DNA of 64,000 bases from NCBI GenBank assembly GCA_024704765.1, contig JAKMXF010000302.1, positions 1 to 64,000 on the forward strand. The letters run 5' to 3'. Source of the stretch: Oopsacas minuta (taxonomy: Eukaryota > Porifera > Hexactinellida > Lyssacinosida > Leucopsacidae). The notes beneath the pieces are model-generated. The model was not told the origin of the DNA. It ran no database searches and saw only the letters and a list, made by a program, of their open reading frames with translations. Positions within the stretch are counted from its first letter, which is position 1; the number at the start of each line of letters is the position of its first letter. Positions 19,074 to 28,970 of this stretch are shown here, one piece after another. Made by a program: the position numbers and the translations under genes.

Positions 19074-19666
19074 TGCAATACTGATAATATCCTATATAAG
19101 CTCAATTGTACAATTTAATAAATACTAACCTGAACAATGCTGCAATGAATACCTTACATACAAGGATATGTTACTGACCTGAATTACAATACTAAAGTAA
19201 GCAATTAATCCTAATCTTAAGCACAACAATAACGTATCAGACTTGTTAGTTATAGGATTAGATGCATAAAATGTGACTACCAATATAATTGTAACCTCAG
19301 CTAAGTAGATAGCACATAAAATATATTGAATTACAGATATTACATAGTATGTTCACGTATCCATAATTTAATAACATACGTAATGTATAGGAAGGTGATG
19401 CTGTAATAGGGCAGATTACAACGACGACAATACAAATCCGTACTTTTGTAACAATAGTCAGTAACAATACATAATTGAATATACAATTCACATAACACAT
19501 TGCTATTATATTACTGAAATAGCAAACAATAATCACTAAACTTGGATAAGCAATCACACAATCTATAATTAGTAAATAATTACGATATATACACAAGTTG
19601 TTAGTCTAGGGCTGTATGCCATACACTTACTAATCTATAATTCTATATGTAACTAAATAAATGGTT
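19074..19666. other. Spacer between CAPZB and NAF1
   Basis: About 590 bp, the longest gap in this minus-strand run and so a likely independent NAF1 promoter. It is AT-rich. A 99-codon hydrophobic minus-strand frame (19596-19297) reflects base composition, and I do not call it a gene. Confidence 0.45.
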
Positions 19667-20470
19667 CTATGATTTAAGTTTAGTTACCAGCTCGTTCCTT
19701 AACATCTGTCCGTGAAGTTTCTCACTAGCTGCATGAATGGAGCGTAGATCATTCACTAAATCCCTAGTTTTCCCGAAATAAATCTCATTGATTGAGTTCC
19801 TCATTGAATTCTCTCCATCCTCTATGAGTCTGCCAATATTAGCGATGTGTGGATTAGCTTCATTAATTGGATTATCTGCGGAAGATTGCCTGGTTAAACA
19901 CCCGCCCAGATTCATAGTACCAGAACCTTCTTTGATTGTTAAGAGCCAAAGCATAACAGTAGAAGTAAGCTTATAGAGAGCTTGTTTGCTCTTCTCCTGA
20001 ACTTCAAACACGTGAATGGAGTCCCAGCACCCCTTTATGTTCTTGCTACCATCTCCTATCTTCTTGATGAGAACCACACCAGCAAATCCCTGGTCCATAT
20101 CCCACAAGTACACTGAAGAAACTCCCGACTCAAAATATAACTCGCGATAAACATCAAAGGCAGCGTTCATCTCAATCTCCAGCTTTCTCAGACGCTCAGA
20201 GGGGCATGCTCCGTCCTGTAGTTCTGGGAAGTACTTATTGGACCATGGAGACCGATATGAGTCTCCATCACGGTTGTAGTCGCACTGTAGAAAGTCTTTC
20301 CCAGTTACTTCGTCCTTTGCCACTCGTAATGGCTGATCAACAGAGGCAAGAAGATCTTCACAGAGGTGGGGCACTAGGTCGATAAGGTCGGAGAGGTTCT
20401 TTTCGATTTGTTGTGGGGGCAGACGTCGCATCAGGTCAAGTGCGCTGTCTAATTGAATATCTTGAGCCAT
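19667..20470 (-). CDS. CAPZB: F-actin-capping protein subunit beta
   Basis: 267 residues (human 272), intronless. With the alpha subunit it forms CapZ, which blocks actin barbed ends and sits in the dynactin minifilament. Family hallmarks run from [20 protein letters not shown] at the start, through [34 protein letters not shown] and [13 protein letters not shown], to the actin-binding C-terminal tentacle ending [11 protein letters not shown]. It lies 168 bp downstream of XPR1 on the same strand. CATAG ends 17 bases before the ATG. Confidence 0.97.
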   Translation of the reverse strand: MAQDIQLDSALDLMRRLPPQQIEKNLSDLIDLVPHLCEDLLASVDQPLRVAKDEVTGKDFLQCDYNRDGDSYRSPWSNKYFPELQDGACPSERLRKLEIEMNAAFDVYRELYFESGVSSVYLWDMDQGFAGVVLIKKIGDGSKNIKGCWDSIHVFEVQEKSKQALYKLTSTVMLWLLTIKEGSGTMNLGGCLTRQSSADNPINEANPHIANIGRLIEDGENSMRNSINEIYFGKTRDLVNDLRSIHAASEKLHGQMLRNELVTKLKS

Positions 20471-20638
20471 GTCTCAGTTTGGTATATCTATGAACAATAA
20501 AATAATGTGATAGCTAATAATATAAATAATAGTAGAATATGAAGAGCATTTGGAAATAGAATAAACTGAGAGTTTGAATAGGAAAATAAGTATTTGAGAA
20601 TAAAAATATCGTCACAAAAAGTAAAACTATAATTATCC

Positions 20639-22462
20639 CTATCTGAGTTCCAACGGTTTCAACGAGATATCTCTGACAACACGGAATTCTCCGCAATTAT
20701 TCAGATGCTCGTTCTCAAGTCGAAAGAAGTTCCACACAAATCTTCTGAATACTTCGAGCGCTGCAATAGGAAATGCAATAATTTCCTGAGGGAATAAGTT
20801 AGTTTGACCGACAGAGAGCGTTAGAGTCCAAGCACACCTCAACAATCCATCCTCTATAGCAGCTAATATGTACAGTATCTTATAAGGGTAAATACGCTCT
20901 TTTCTCAGGCTACATCGCCCCTCGAACAAACCCCAATCCATAAACAAGTCCCAAGCAGTAGTATATAGAGTGTTAACTACTCCAGCAGCTACCCACAGCA
21001 CCACAGTTAGAAGGTAGCCAGTTGTGTCTTGTCCTGAAGAATCCTTAACTGTAGCGCTGAGTGTACTGAAAAATACAACAAAAAGAGAGGAGGAATATTT
21101 ACCAGCATTCACCAGGTGAGGGAATGCGCGGCCAGTATCTCTGTATCTGCGTAGACACTGCATGAATCGAAACCAAGCAGGCATACACGCGATCACAGGT
21201 CTAACTCCGTATACATGAGTTCCACAACCATCAAGTTGATTACCTGTCAATCCTATCAAGAACACAACAACACTACATAAATAGAACTCTACATCTAACA
21301 ACACAGTGACTAAACTGTTGAGTTGATCTGCAAGCCAGAAATCTGCAAAGTCAACACGAAACAATGGAGCTAGAGGGATACGAATAAGCTTCTTGATTAA
21401 CCAGAGACGAGATCGGAAGAATAATATTGGGAGAGGAATAGAAAAGAGAGCTAGAAATGAGAGTAGGAGAATCCCAGGAACGATGAACTGATGTATCCCT
21501 AATACTGGAGAGACTATGTATAGAACTCCAGCTAAGGACCAAATAAACAATCCGATAGAAGCAACTTCAAAGACTTGAAACACACTCAACCTGTTCCTAG
21601 GATCGTATTCAAATATAAGTACGTGATTAACCCCGTAGTTAACCCAGGCTTTAGTATTGATAGCGTAGAAGAACATGAACAGAGTGAGTAGAAAAGTGGG
21701 ACGGAATGCAGAATATGCTACCTTCCAGTGTTCGAATCCATATCTAGGAATAAAGTATATAGCACCGATCAACATAGCAACTAGTAAGATAGTGGAACAT
21801 CCGAATAGATACCCAGCTGGGAAAATCCCCTTTCTTTTGCCGAAATCTCTGAGGGGAGGGACACGTAATCCGTTCATGGCTTTTTTCCTATTTCCATCCT
21901 CGAGTCTGATAACGAATTCTTCTGTCTTGTCAATCATTTCCTGGATTTTATTGGAGGATACCATGTAGGATTGTTTCACGCAATTATTCATAAACTCTTG
22001 TCCTCTCGTGCTCACAATTACCTTGTCATGTTTCTTGGCGATCTTACGAAAACCGGACTGATTGAGAACACGAAAGTTCTGTAGAATTATTAAATTCAGA
22101 TAGAACTCCTTATAAGCAAACTTTATATCGTTCTTTTGTCGCGAATAAGTACGTATACGAGGATTATTCGCACTTCTCTCCAAATCAGTGAGTTGATGAG
22201 TTAACTCATTGAGACGGGAATTCAATTTGAATTCCTGTGACTTATAAAAAAGTTCCATCTCTTCTAATTGAGTATGAAGTTCTCTGAAAAATTCCTCTTC
22301 TAATTCTGCGTTTATTTCTACTTCTACTGATTCATCCCGAGAAAAATGGATTTTGTCTTTCTGAATTATTTTATATATCAATTCTTTTAAGAATTGATAT
22401 CTGATATATTTGCTCCTCCACTCAGGAGTGAGTTGGTGAGCCAGCTGATCTGAAAATTTCAT
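20639..22462 (-). CDS. XPR1: Phosphate exporter XPR1 (SPX-EXS protein)
   Basis: 607 residues. XPR1 exports inorganic phosphate across the plasma membrane under control of inositol pyrophosphates. The SPX domain spans 1 to ~175, starting MKFSDQLAHQLTPEWRSKYI. The basic triad of the ligand site is in FRKIAKKHDK. Several transmembrane helices follow from ~225, then the EXS domain with GDQxxSLV-like DQLNSLVTVLLDVEF, RYRDTG and the late WNFFRLENEHLNNCGEFR. Human XPR1 is 696 aa; this protein stops about 10 residues after VVRDISLKPL and so lacks the long hydrophilic tail. It is 187 bp downstream of the SLC37 gene. Confidence 0.93.
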   Translation of the reverse strand: MKFSDQLAHQLTPEWRSKYIRYQFLKELIYKIIQKDKIHFSRDESVEVEINAELEEEFFRELHTQLEEMELFYKSQEFKLNSRLNELTHQLTDLERSANNPRIRTYSRQKNDIKFAYKEFYLNLIILQNFRVLNQSGFRKIAKKHDKVIVSTRGQEFMNNCVKQSYMVSSNKIQEMIDKTEEFVIRLEDGNRKKAMNGLRVPPLRDFGKRKGIFPAGYLFGCSTILLVAMLIGAIYFIPRYGFEHWKVAYSAFRPTFLLTLFMFFYAINTKAWVNYGVNHVLIFEYDPRNRLSVFQVFEVASIGLFIWSLAGVLYIVSPVLGIHQFIVPGILLLSFLALFSIPLPILFFRSRLWLIKKLIRIPLAPLFRVDFADFWLADQLNSLVTVLLDVEFYLCSVVVFLIGLTGNQLDGCGTHVYGVRPVIACMPAWFRFMQCLRRYRDTGRAFPHLVNAGKYSSSLFVVFFSTLSATVKDSSGQDTTGYLLTVVLWVAAGVVNTLYTTAWDLFMDWGLFEGRCSLRKERIYPYKILYILAAIEDGLLRCAWTLTLSVGQTNLFPQEIIAFPIAALEVFRRFVWNFFRLENEHLNNCGEFRVVRDISLKPLELR

Positions 22463-22649
22463 CTTTATAAATAATGTTGTAGTTAAAATCTGGAATTTTA
22501 TATAATTTAATTAAATTAAACAAAGTCCAGTATATGAATATTAGCAACAAATAAAACCTATCAACAAGCTAACTAGCTCAGATTTCATATTGCTAGATTA
22601 GGAGAATACAATTCCACACAATTATTAGAAACTAATCAGTCAGATTTAA

Positions 22650-24269
22650 TTACATTTCTTTATCTAAATGCAATCTTTCTGGCTGAAGAAAGTTTTCATC
22701 AGATTCTGGATCTTTCTCGAGGTTCATTTTATGAAATAAAGTTTGGGAAGATATACGTTTCAATGATGAACATAATCTCATGAGATCGATAATAATCAAT
22801 CTTGAAATAACCAAGGCTGCTAATGCACAGGAAGATATCAGCAAATAAATTACCCAATCATAGCCCAAATTATTCAAAAGGAGTCCAGTAAGTAATGGTC
22901 CCGTGGCAGCTCCCAGCGATCCAATCCCATCAATTATAGCTACAACAGTACCCTTTGCATTAACACTGTTCTTAAGTGATTCGTGTGTACCTAGATCTGC
23001 AGAGATAGCCGTTGTGATTAGTGAGTAGGGACCGTTAATCATAAACCCGAATACAAACTGCAGAACTGTATTAGCCACAATCCCAGTATTACCAAATCTG
23101 TAATACATAAATAAACTCGGTATAGACGAGTATAGCATTACACCACAGATAACAGATCGAGATTGGAATATATCTGATATGAATCCAGCGAATATTCCTC
23201 CAAATATCCCTCCTATATCAAAAGTAACGGACAAGAATGCTGATAGCTCAGCTGACAGATATGATCCATTCATCTGAATGGAAAATCTTATAAAGTACGG
23301 CAGCCAAAACAAGAAAGTATAACTAACTAATTTGTTGAAAAAGAGACATGCAGAGTACTCAACAACTCCAGGGATTAGTAAAGCTCTGCAAAAACCAATC
23401 GCTTTAGGAGGGGCAGTAGTATTCTCAAATGAGACAGCATGATGCTTAGGTTGAGGGAGGCCTACGTCACTAGGATCTGATACTAAGAATAGGAAAATTA
23501 GCACAGCTACAATTATCATTATAAATCCAGGAACGAAAAAGGACCAACCCCAGTCACTGCCTGCCCAGATACCAGGAATAACCGAACCTAAGATGTTACC
23601 AAAAGGCGTATGGATATTCCATATGCCAAGAATCAATCCACGTTTGCTTTTGCCGAACCAATGATTGTTTGCAGAAAATACACCTGTATGTCCCATAGAT
23701 TGGAATATTCCATTGCCAATCTGTACAATTATAAAATATATTATTGAGTGTATTCGAGAGAAGTAAGCTAACCCAAGCAAGAGCATGAAGCCTCCGCTAG
23801 CAAAGGTACCGAATGCTAAAAAGCAGCGCAAGTTTGATCTGTCACTAATTGCACCGCTAAAGAACATTGCTATAGCGTAAGTGAGCAAGAAGGAATAGTC
23901 CAACACTCCCAATAGAGTAACTCCTTGTTGAGTATTGAAAGGAGCCCATCCATGATTACAAGTAGTGTTAGATTCGATATAAGTTATATTGAATTCTGAG
24001 TCATTGCAGTTATCTCTAAGAGTACTCTTAACTACGCTTAGGGATTTCCTAGAGAGATGGAATGCTGTATAACAGATAAATGTTAGAATCCAAACGCTAG
24101 CTTTATAGATTCTCGTCTTTACCTTTACTGATAATTGAAATGAAACTGATTTCTCTATAAGCGGAGGGAGTGATAGAAAATCGAAATTATTAGCATTCTC
24201 CTTCTCAAGGAAAATAAGAGGATCTTCAGGGGACACTTTGGTTTCTTCCTTAATAATATTTGACGACAT
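22650..24269 (-). CDS. SLC37A: SLC37-family sugar-phosphate/phosphate antiporter (MFS)
   Basis: 539 residues with about 12 membrane spans. SLC37A1/A2/A4 exchange glucose-6-phosphate for phosphate in the ER membrane. FHLSRKSLSVVKSTL, WAPFNTQQGVTLLGVLDYSFLL, FSGAISDRSNLR and NHWFGKSKRGLILGIWN match the organophosphate-antiporter signature. A long, variable N-terminal stretch of ~65 aa precedes TM1, and a ~35-residue Glu-rich tail ends the protein. I cannot tell SLC37A1/2/3 apart from this. It is the first gene of a minus-strand run with XPR1 next, so two phosphate carriers are adjacent. Confidence 0.88.
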   Translation of the reverse strand: MSSNIIKEETKVSPEDPLIFLEKENANNFDFLSLPPLIEKSVSFQLSVKVKTRIYKASVWILTFICYTAFHLSRKSLSVVKSTLRDNCNDSEFNITYIESNTTCNHGWAPFNTQQGVTLLGVLDYSFLLTYAIAMFFSGAISDRSNLRCFLAFGTFASGGFMLLLGLAYFSRIHSIIYFIIVQIGNGIFQSMGHTGVFSANNHWFGKSKRGLILGIWNIHTPFGNILGSVIPGIWAGSDWGWSFFVPGFIMIIVAVLIFLFLVSDPSDVGLPQPKHHAVSFENTTAPPKAIGFCRALLIPGVVEYSACLFFNKLVSYTFLFWLPYFIRFSIQMNGSYLSAELSAFLSVTFDIGGIFGGIFAGFISDIFQSRSVICGVMLYSSIPSLFMYYRFGNTGIVANTVLQFVFGFMINGPYSLITTAISADLGTHESLKNSVNAKGTVVAIIDGIGSLGAATGPLLTGLLLNNLGYDWVIYLLISSCALAALVISRLIIIDLMRLCSSLKRISSQTLFHKMNLEKDPESDENFLQPERLHLDKEM

Positions 24270-24773
24270 TAGTTCTATGTGCTTGGATGAACCAAACTAG
24301 ATCTTCAATTATATACCCATTTTTTTCGGGCATAATAGGAAGCCAATTTGTTTCTTTGTAAAGCTCTCTTCCAGCATAATCCGTATTGCAATGATTGTCT
24401 GATCTAATAAACCAGACTGATGATTCTGATTTAGTAGCAGAAAATGTTATTTGGATTTAAGCCTTTTATCCACTCAGAATCTGCAAAGTAGTTTATCTAA
24501 TCACCTTCATTAAATACGCTACTATGAATGTCATATCTGATACAATGTCATTTCTATCTAAGTATTCCACAGCTGTTGTGTGTAATAATAGTTAGGATGT
24601 ATTACATGCCGTATACTAACACACATAGAATCTGATACTATTATCTCTTATTTCCTACTTTTCATATGTAATTCCCAGCCATAAACTGTACTTTATTACT
24701 TAATGATGCATAAATATTATCTTATATAAGTATTACACCAATCCATTCCATAACATTAATATTTTATTTATTT
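24270..24773. promoter_or_regulatory. Divergent promoter region between SLC37 (-) and DIXDC1 (+)
   Basis: 504 bp, AT-rich, between two divergent start codons. It must hold both promoters or leader exons. No TATA box or CpG-rich block is obvious. Confidence 0.45.
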
Positions 24774-27077
24774 ATGAAGAAAATGACCTCTCCCACTTCT
24801 TGGTTCGGACTCCGCACTAAGTCTAGCTCGAAGCGCTCAGTTAGTCCGGTACCTGTATCCGCCTCTACTCTCCGTTCTTCTATGAGGAGTAGTAGAACTC
24901 AGGGTGCAGAGGATTTGGCACGAAGAGGAGCTTATTTACACCCCATAGACTCTTCCAAGTGCCAAGAACAGCTCGTTCAGACTCCTAGAGCTTCAGAGAC
25001 ACAGGGCGAGGCAGCTCGATATCGTTCTGGAGAAGATGTGCTACGATCCAATAAAGAAGATTTGGGAAAGACTTATCTTTCCTGGGTTAACGCGCACTTA
25101 AAGAAACGCAATGATTCTGATAAAATTATCGATTTAGCGGCAGCACTGCAGGACGGAGTTACTTTATTGAATTTAGCAGAAATACTCTCCGGCAGAGAAG
25201 TGACTGGTTCACTCAGAATCCCACAAACACGAGAGGATCAGGAGATTAACGTTAGCAGGGTTTTGAGTTTTCTCTTAAAAGAAGGGCTAGAAGTTAAATC
25301 TGTAAGTTCTAGTGAGATAATGAAAGGTAACATGAAACATATTTTGAGGGTAATTTACTCCATGGCTTGTCATTATAAAGCTACTCCCATCCAGCAGCCT
25401 GGGCTGTTAGGAGAGAACAGGAATGGCAGTTTGCAATCTACTCCAGCTCTGAATGAATACGCTAACCTAAAACACCAAGTAAATGAGTTCGAAAAGAAAC
25501 TACGAGGGAATGCACTGATCGCTAAGTACCGAAGAATGTCAATAAACTCTAACATTTTGAGCGACGTAGAAGATACTGCAGGAGGGTATGAGACTGATGG
25601 GACTGTCTGTGACGAAAATCATGATCACATTCCTAAACCTAAATCTAACAATTTAGAAGAACCTATCTACATTAATATGCCACTCTGTCAAATGCCAAAT
25701 CCTGTCAGTACAAATACGAATACATATAACAGCAATAATGATTACAGTAATATTCTCAGAAATAGCAAAAGTGCTTCCGATCTAATCTCCATTCAAGATA
25801 CAGAATTTCTGAATAGTGTTAATAACCGGATGGTACATGTATACAGTGAGAGTAATTCTCAACAGGTTATGACACTATCTCCACCTGTCAAACAAGATGA
25901 TATAGAAATGTGCTTTGATAAGTTATCAGTCTCACTCAGTGAACTTAGTCCCATCAAACACCAGATCATGCAAGTACAGAATGTACTCGTAGGTTCCACT
26001 GATATTCCTGGCTTAAAACCAGATATGAACCTTCTTCAGTCGCAGCTAGCTGATGTACAAATGAAATTAGATGACAAGATATGTCAACTGTCAGAGAACG
26101 AGGAGAAGAGAGAAAAGATTTCCTCACAACTTAACGTTGTAGTACAAGAATGTACTGACCTGTCGAATAGGCTTACAGAATCTCTGTCTATCAGAGCTGA
26201 TGTTCTCAGGAAGGACTATCTGCTTCAAAATTCAGAATCTGAGAACTTATCTCTGAGAATAGCAGTCCGTGAGAAAGATGAAATTATCAGACAACTCAAT
26301 GGGAGACTATTACTCCGTGAAGAGTTATTATCTACATTGGAGAGTCAGGTCAGTGAGCTAAACAGAGAGAAGGAGAGACAAGTCAAGGGAAGGACTCCTG
26401 CTATTGACTCACATCCTACTCTATCTAACTTATCAGAGATCAGTGAGACTCCAGCACACCTCTCTGCTAAAGTTAAGGATGTATGCGGTATCTTATTTAC
26501 ACTCAGAGCACGTGTTAACAAAGACCATACGTGTAGTCAGCTAATTGACTCAGTAGAAGATGGTATATACGCTATAGTAGAGAGGCTGTATTACTATGCC
26601 GCACGTAGCTCCAGGAGAAATTCGAGAGATGGAAGGAGAGGTCAGAGTCCGAGACCAGGTGTCAGGAATCACACACCAAAGTCTCCTAACTCTACCTTGA
26701 ATAGATCTAACTCAAGTACGAATAGCCTCAAGGCTGAGGGAACAGTTTTGGATCCAAATGAATTAGTTGTAATTGACATTTGTCACTCTCCTATGATGTA
26801 TGATACTCAAACCCTCTCTAAGCCCCTCACTAGAGTTATCTACTATGTAAACCAGCAGGAAACGCCCTCTCGTGTAACTATACACAAACTTCCTTCACTT
26901 GTAAAACTATCTGATGTTAAAACTCAGATTAACAGAGTTGGAAACTTTTCTTATTATTTCAAAGTCAACGATCCTGACTTCGGAGTGGTGAAAGAAGAGA
27001 TCCGACAAGATAACGATTGTGTTCCTGTTTACAAGAAAAACACTGTTGTTGTATATTTGGAGAGTCATGACTTATAA
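24774..27077 (+). CDS. DIXDC1: DIX-domain protein DIXDC1/CCD1 (CH + coiled coil + DIX)
   Basis: 767 residues in one frame; the ATG at 24783 is an alternative start. A calponin-homology domain spans ~96-200 (YLSWVNAHLKKRN...DLAAALQDGVTLLNLAEILS). Long coiled coils run ~365-540 with heptad Leu. The C-terminal DIX domain spans ~683-767, from RVIYYVNQQETPSRVTI to KKNTVVVYLESHDL. This order is specific for CCD1/DIXDC1, which co-polymerises with Dishevelled and Axin DIX domains in Wnt/beta-catenin signalling and binds actin. Human DIXDC1 is 683 aa; the spacer here is longer and Ser-rich. Conservation of the whole frame without introns is notable for such a long gene. Confidence 0.9.
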   Translation: MKKMTSPTSWFGLRTKSSSKRSVSPVPVSASTLRSSMRSSRTQGAEDLARRGAYLHPIDSSKCQEQLVQTPRASETQGEAARYRSGEDVLRSNKEDLGKTYLSWVNAHLKKRNDSDKIIDLAAALQDGVTLLNLAEILSGREVTGSLRIPQTREDQEINVSRVLSFLLKEGLEVKSVSSSEIMKGNMKHILRVIYSMACHYKATPIQQPGLLGENRNGSLQSTPALNEYANLKHQVNEFEKKLRGNALIAKYRRMSINSNILSDVEDTAGGYETDGTVCDENHDHIPKPKSNNLEEPIYINMPLCQMPNPVSTNTNTYNSNNDYSNILRNSKSASDLISIQDTEFLNSVNNRMVHVYSESNSQQVMTLSPPVKQDDIEMCFDKLSVSLSELSPIKHQIMQVQNVLVGSTDIPGLKPDMNLLQSQLADVQMKLDDKICQLSENEEKREKISSQLNVVVQECTDLSNRLTESLSIRADVLRKDYLLQNSESENLSLRIAVREKDEIIRQLNGRLLLREELLSTLESQVSELNREKERQVKGRTPAIDSHPTLSNLSEISETPAHLSAKVKDVCGILFTLRARVNKDHTCSQLIDSVEDGIYAIVERLYYYAARSSRRNSRDGRRGQSPRPGVRNHTPKSPNSTLNRSNSSTNSLKAEGTVLDPNELVVIDICHSPMMYDTQTLSKPLTRVIYYVNQQETPSRVTIHKLPSLVKLSDVKTQINRVGNFSYYFKVNDPDFGVVKEEIRQDNDCVPVYKKNTVVVYLESHDL

Positions 27078-27854
27078 GTTATAACAGCATTTCACTTATT
27101 TATCTTACAATCGCTTACATGCATGCTCTGTTACTTATTTGTATATATTCGGACATAATACATATCTATCTGCTCTTTCACTGGCTGTATTCATCCCAAT
27201 TATTTTATAACCATATCAAGTTAATTGGGAATCGTTAATGTTCTACCCTACCTCTTATACCAAACTTGTACTGGTGGGCTTAATAGATTGACCACTATTT
27301 GTATAAAATAGTCTTACAGATAATTCCTTTATAATTAGCATAACATCCCTCTATTATCACTCGATTAAATTTACTGACATTTTTTACATTTCACGTTATT
27401 TACAATATCCGTTTCCTTATAGATTAAATAATTAGAAATCACAATATTTCAGAAATGTATCTGGCCTCTGTCTCCCACAGACACACCCTCATACAGCTAC
27501 CACGAGTCCAAAGGAGAATATCGTTTCAATAGAGGCTCTGATTTAGTCAGTATTTTCACTAGCCCATAACGTTATGGACTGTTCTACTGTTCACTAAGAC
27601 ATTACTTTCTCAATGCAATAGAGAAAGCATTATATAAGAGCAATTATATAGGTTTCAATTTACTACAATACAGATTGGTGTGCTATAGAAAAGAGATACC
27701 TTTTCTAGTGTCAACTAAACTCTGTGTCCGATTGCGTGTTGTGCTACTGTTGCTAACTGGTGCTAAGGTGGAACTCTGTTCAAACTCTACTTTGATTTTG
27801 CTAGTCATTTTATTGAATTGCAATTTGGAAAATCGTAAAACCAAACTTTTCCCA
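27078..27854. other. Spacer before the SOSS-B gene
   Basis: About 780 bp. The frame of the next gene is open back to 27675, but that part (Leu/Val-rich) is not OB-fold sequence and probably is leader. TTTTGCTAG near 27800 is a candidate acceptor. I see no other gene. Confidence 0.45.
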
Positions 27855-28568
27855 ATGGCAGAATCTGAGAAGATCACAAAAATAGTGGATTTGATGCCAG
27901 GTATGTCACGGATTTGTTGTAAGTTCATTGTCCTGGAGGTGAATAATGGGATCACCACAAGGGATGGCCACATAATCACAACCTGTCGTGTGGCGGATAG
28001 GACCGCATCCATAAATCTGTCAGTATGGGATGATAAGGGGAAGGCGATCAAGTCAGGCGACATTTTAAAACTGAATAAGGGATACATAAACCTTTGGAAA
28101 AACGTCCTAACTTTATACACAGGAAAAGCTGGGCAGCTAACTCGTGTGGGAGACTTCGCATTTTTATTTTCTGAACATCCGTTTCTGAGTGAACATGGCC
28201 GCTACGCTCCAGACTCTGCTATAAGATATTCAGACCCTCCTAATGATGGATCAGAGCGTATGGTACCTCATGAAATGTCTCCGTTATACCCCAACTCATC
28301 TGAGATTACATTTCCTAACTCCTATGAGCCAAACGGACACACAATAACACCAGAAATCCCCCTTACTATGCCCTATAATCTCCACACAGAGTGGAGATAT
28401 CAGTCCAATATGCGCCTCCCTGTTCCTCCTAACAACTTCTCACAGGTGCAAATGCACCCCTTAGTAACCCCTACCTCCCACATGCAAATGAAACCGTTCA
28501 CCGTCTCTCCAGGCGCTAAGCCCTCGAATGGCACGTTTGAAAATGAAAAGCAAACCAAAAAGTTTTGA
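27855..28568 (+). CDS. NABP: Single-stranded DNA-binding protein NABP/SOSS-B
   Basis: 237 residues from the ATG at 27855. The frame continues upstream, but only from here does it match the family. SOSS-B (hSSB1/2) binds ssDNA in the SOSS complex with INTS3 for double-strand-break repair. A single OB fold spans ~5-110: KIVDLMPGMSRICCKFIVLE, TRDGHIITTCRVADRTASIN, LSVWDDKGKAIKSGDILKLN and LTLYTGKAGQLTRVGDF, which line up closely with hSSB1. The Pro/Asn/Met-rich tail (~125-237) is disordered as in relatives. It sits head-to-tail before GTF2B, about 400 bp apart. Confidence 0.9.
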   Translation: MAESEKITKIVDLMPGMSRICCKFIVLEVNNGITTRDGHIITTCRVADRTASINLSVWDDKGKAIKSGDILKLNKGYINLWKNVLTLYTGKAGQLTRVGDFAFLFSEHPFLSEHGRYAPDSAIRYSDPPNDGSERMVPHEMSPLYPNSSEITFPNSYEPNGHTITPEIPLTMPYNLHTEWRYQSNMRLPVPPNNFSQVQMHPLVTPTSHMQMKPFTVSPGAKPSNGTFENEKQTKKF

Positions 28569-28970
28569 GCATCGCAATAGCTTTTACCAAACTACTGTTT
28601 GAAGAATCTTCATTATGTGATGGGATGGGAAAACTGCAGGAGAGACATTTTAATTTACATATTAATTAATTAATTGATTATTTGTCTGTTTTCTTGTACA
28701 GTAACAGGGCTATAGGCTATAGGATTTATACCATAGAATTCAGCGGTTTTGCTAGTTTCATTGTGTCAATTTAAATTAAGACAACTCTGCATTCTTATCA
28801 GCAGCTTTAGACGAGTATCATATGTATTCTGCATTTATGGCTGCGTAATCTTTAAGAAATTATATTTATTTGTTATCTATTATCCATGGTTAGTATGATT
28901 ACACACGTTGTTTACATACTATTCCCATTCGTATTATTATAACATCAACCGATATGTCATAGTCTGTTTG
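28569..28970. other. Spacer between SOSS-B gene and GTF2B
   Basis: About 400 bp of AT-rich sequence. The GTF2B frame is open back to 28908, but those residues are not family sequence. ATGTCATAG ends eight bases before the chosen ATG. Confidence 0.5.

Noticed and set aside
19297-19596. 99-codon hydrophobic minus-strand frame
   Set aside because: Ile/Val/Cys/Tyr-rich translation of AT-rich spacer; no helix-loop regularity and no start context.
27675-27854. Longer N-terminus for the SOSS-B protein
   Set aside because: Residues are Leu/Val-rich with no OB-fold match; homology begins right at the ATG at 27855.
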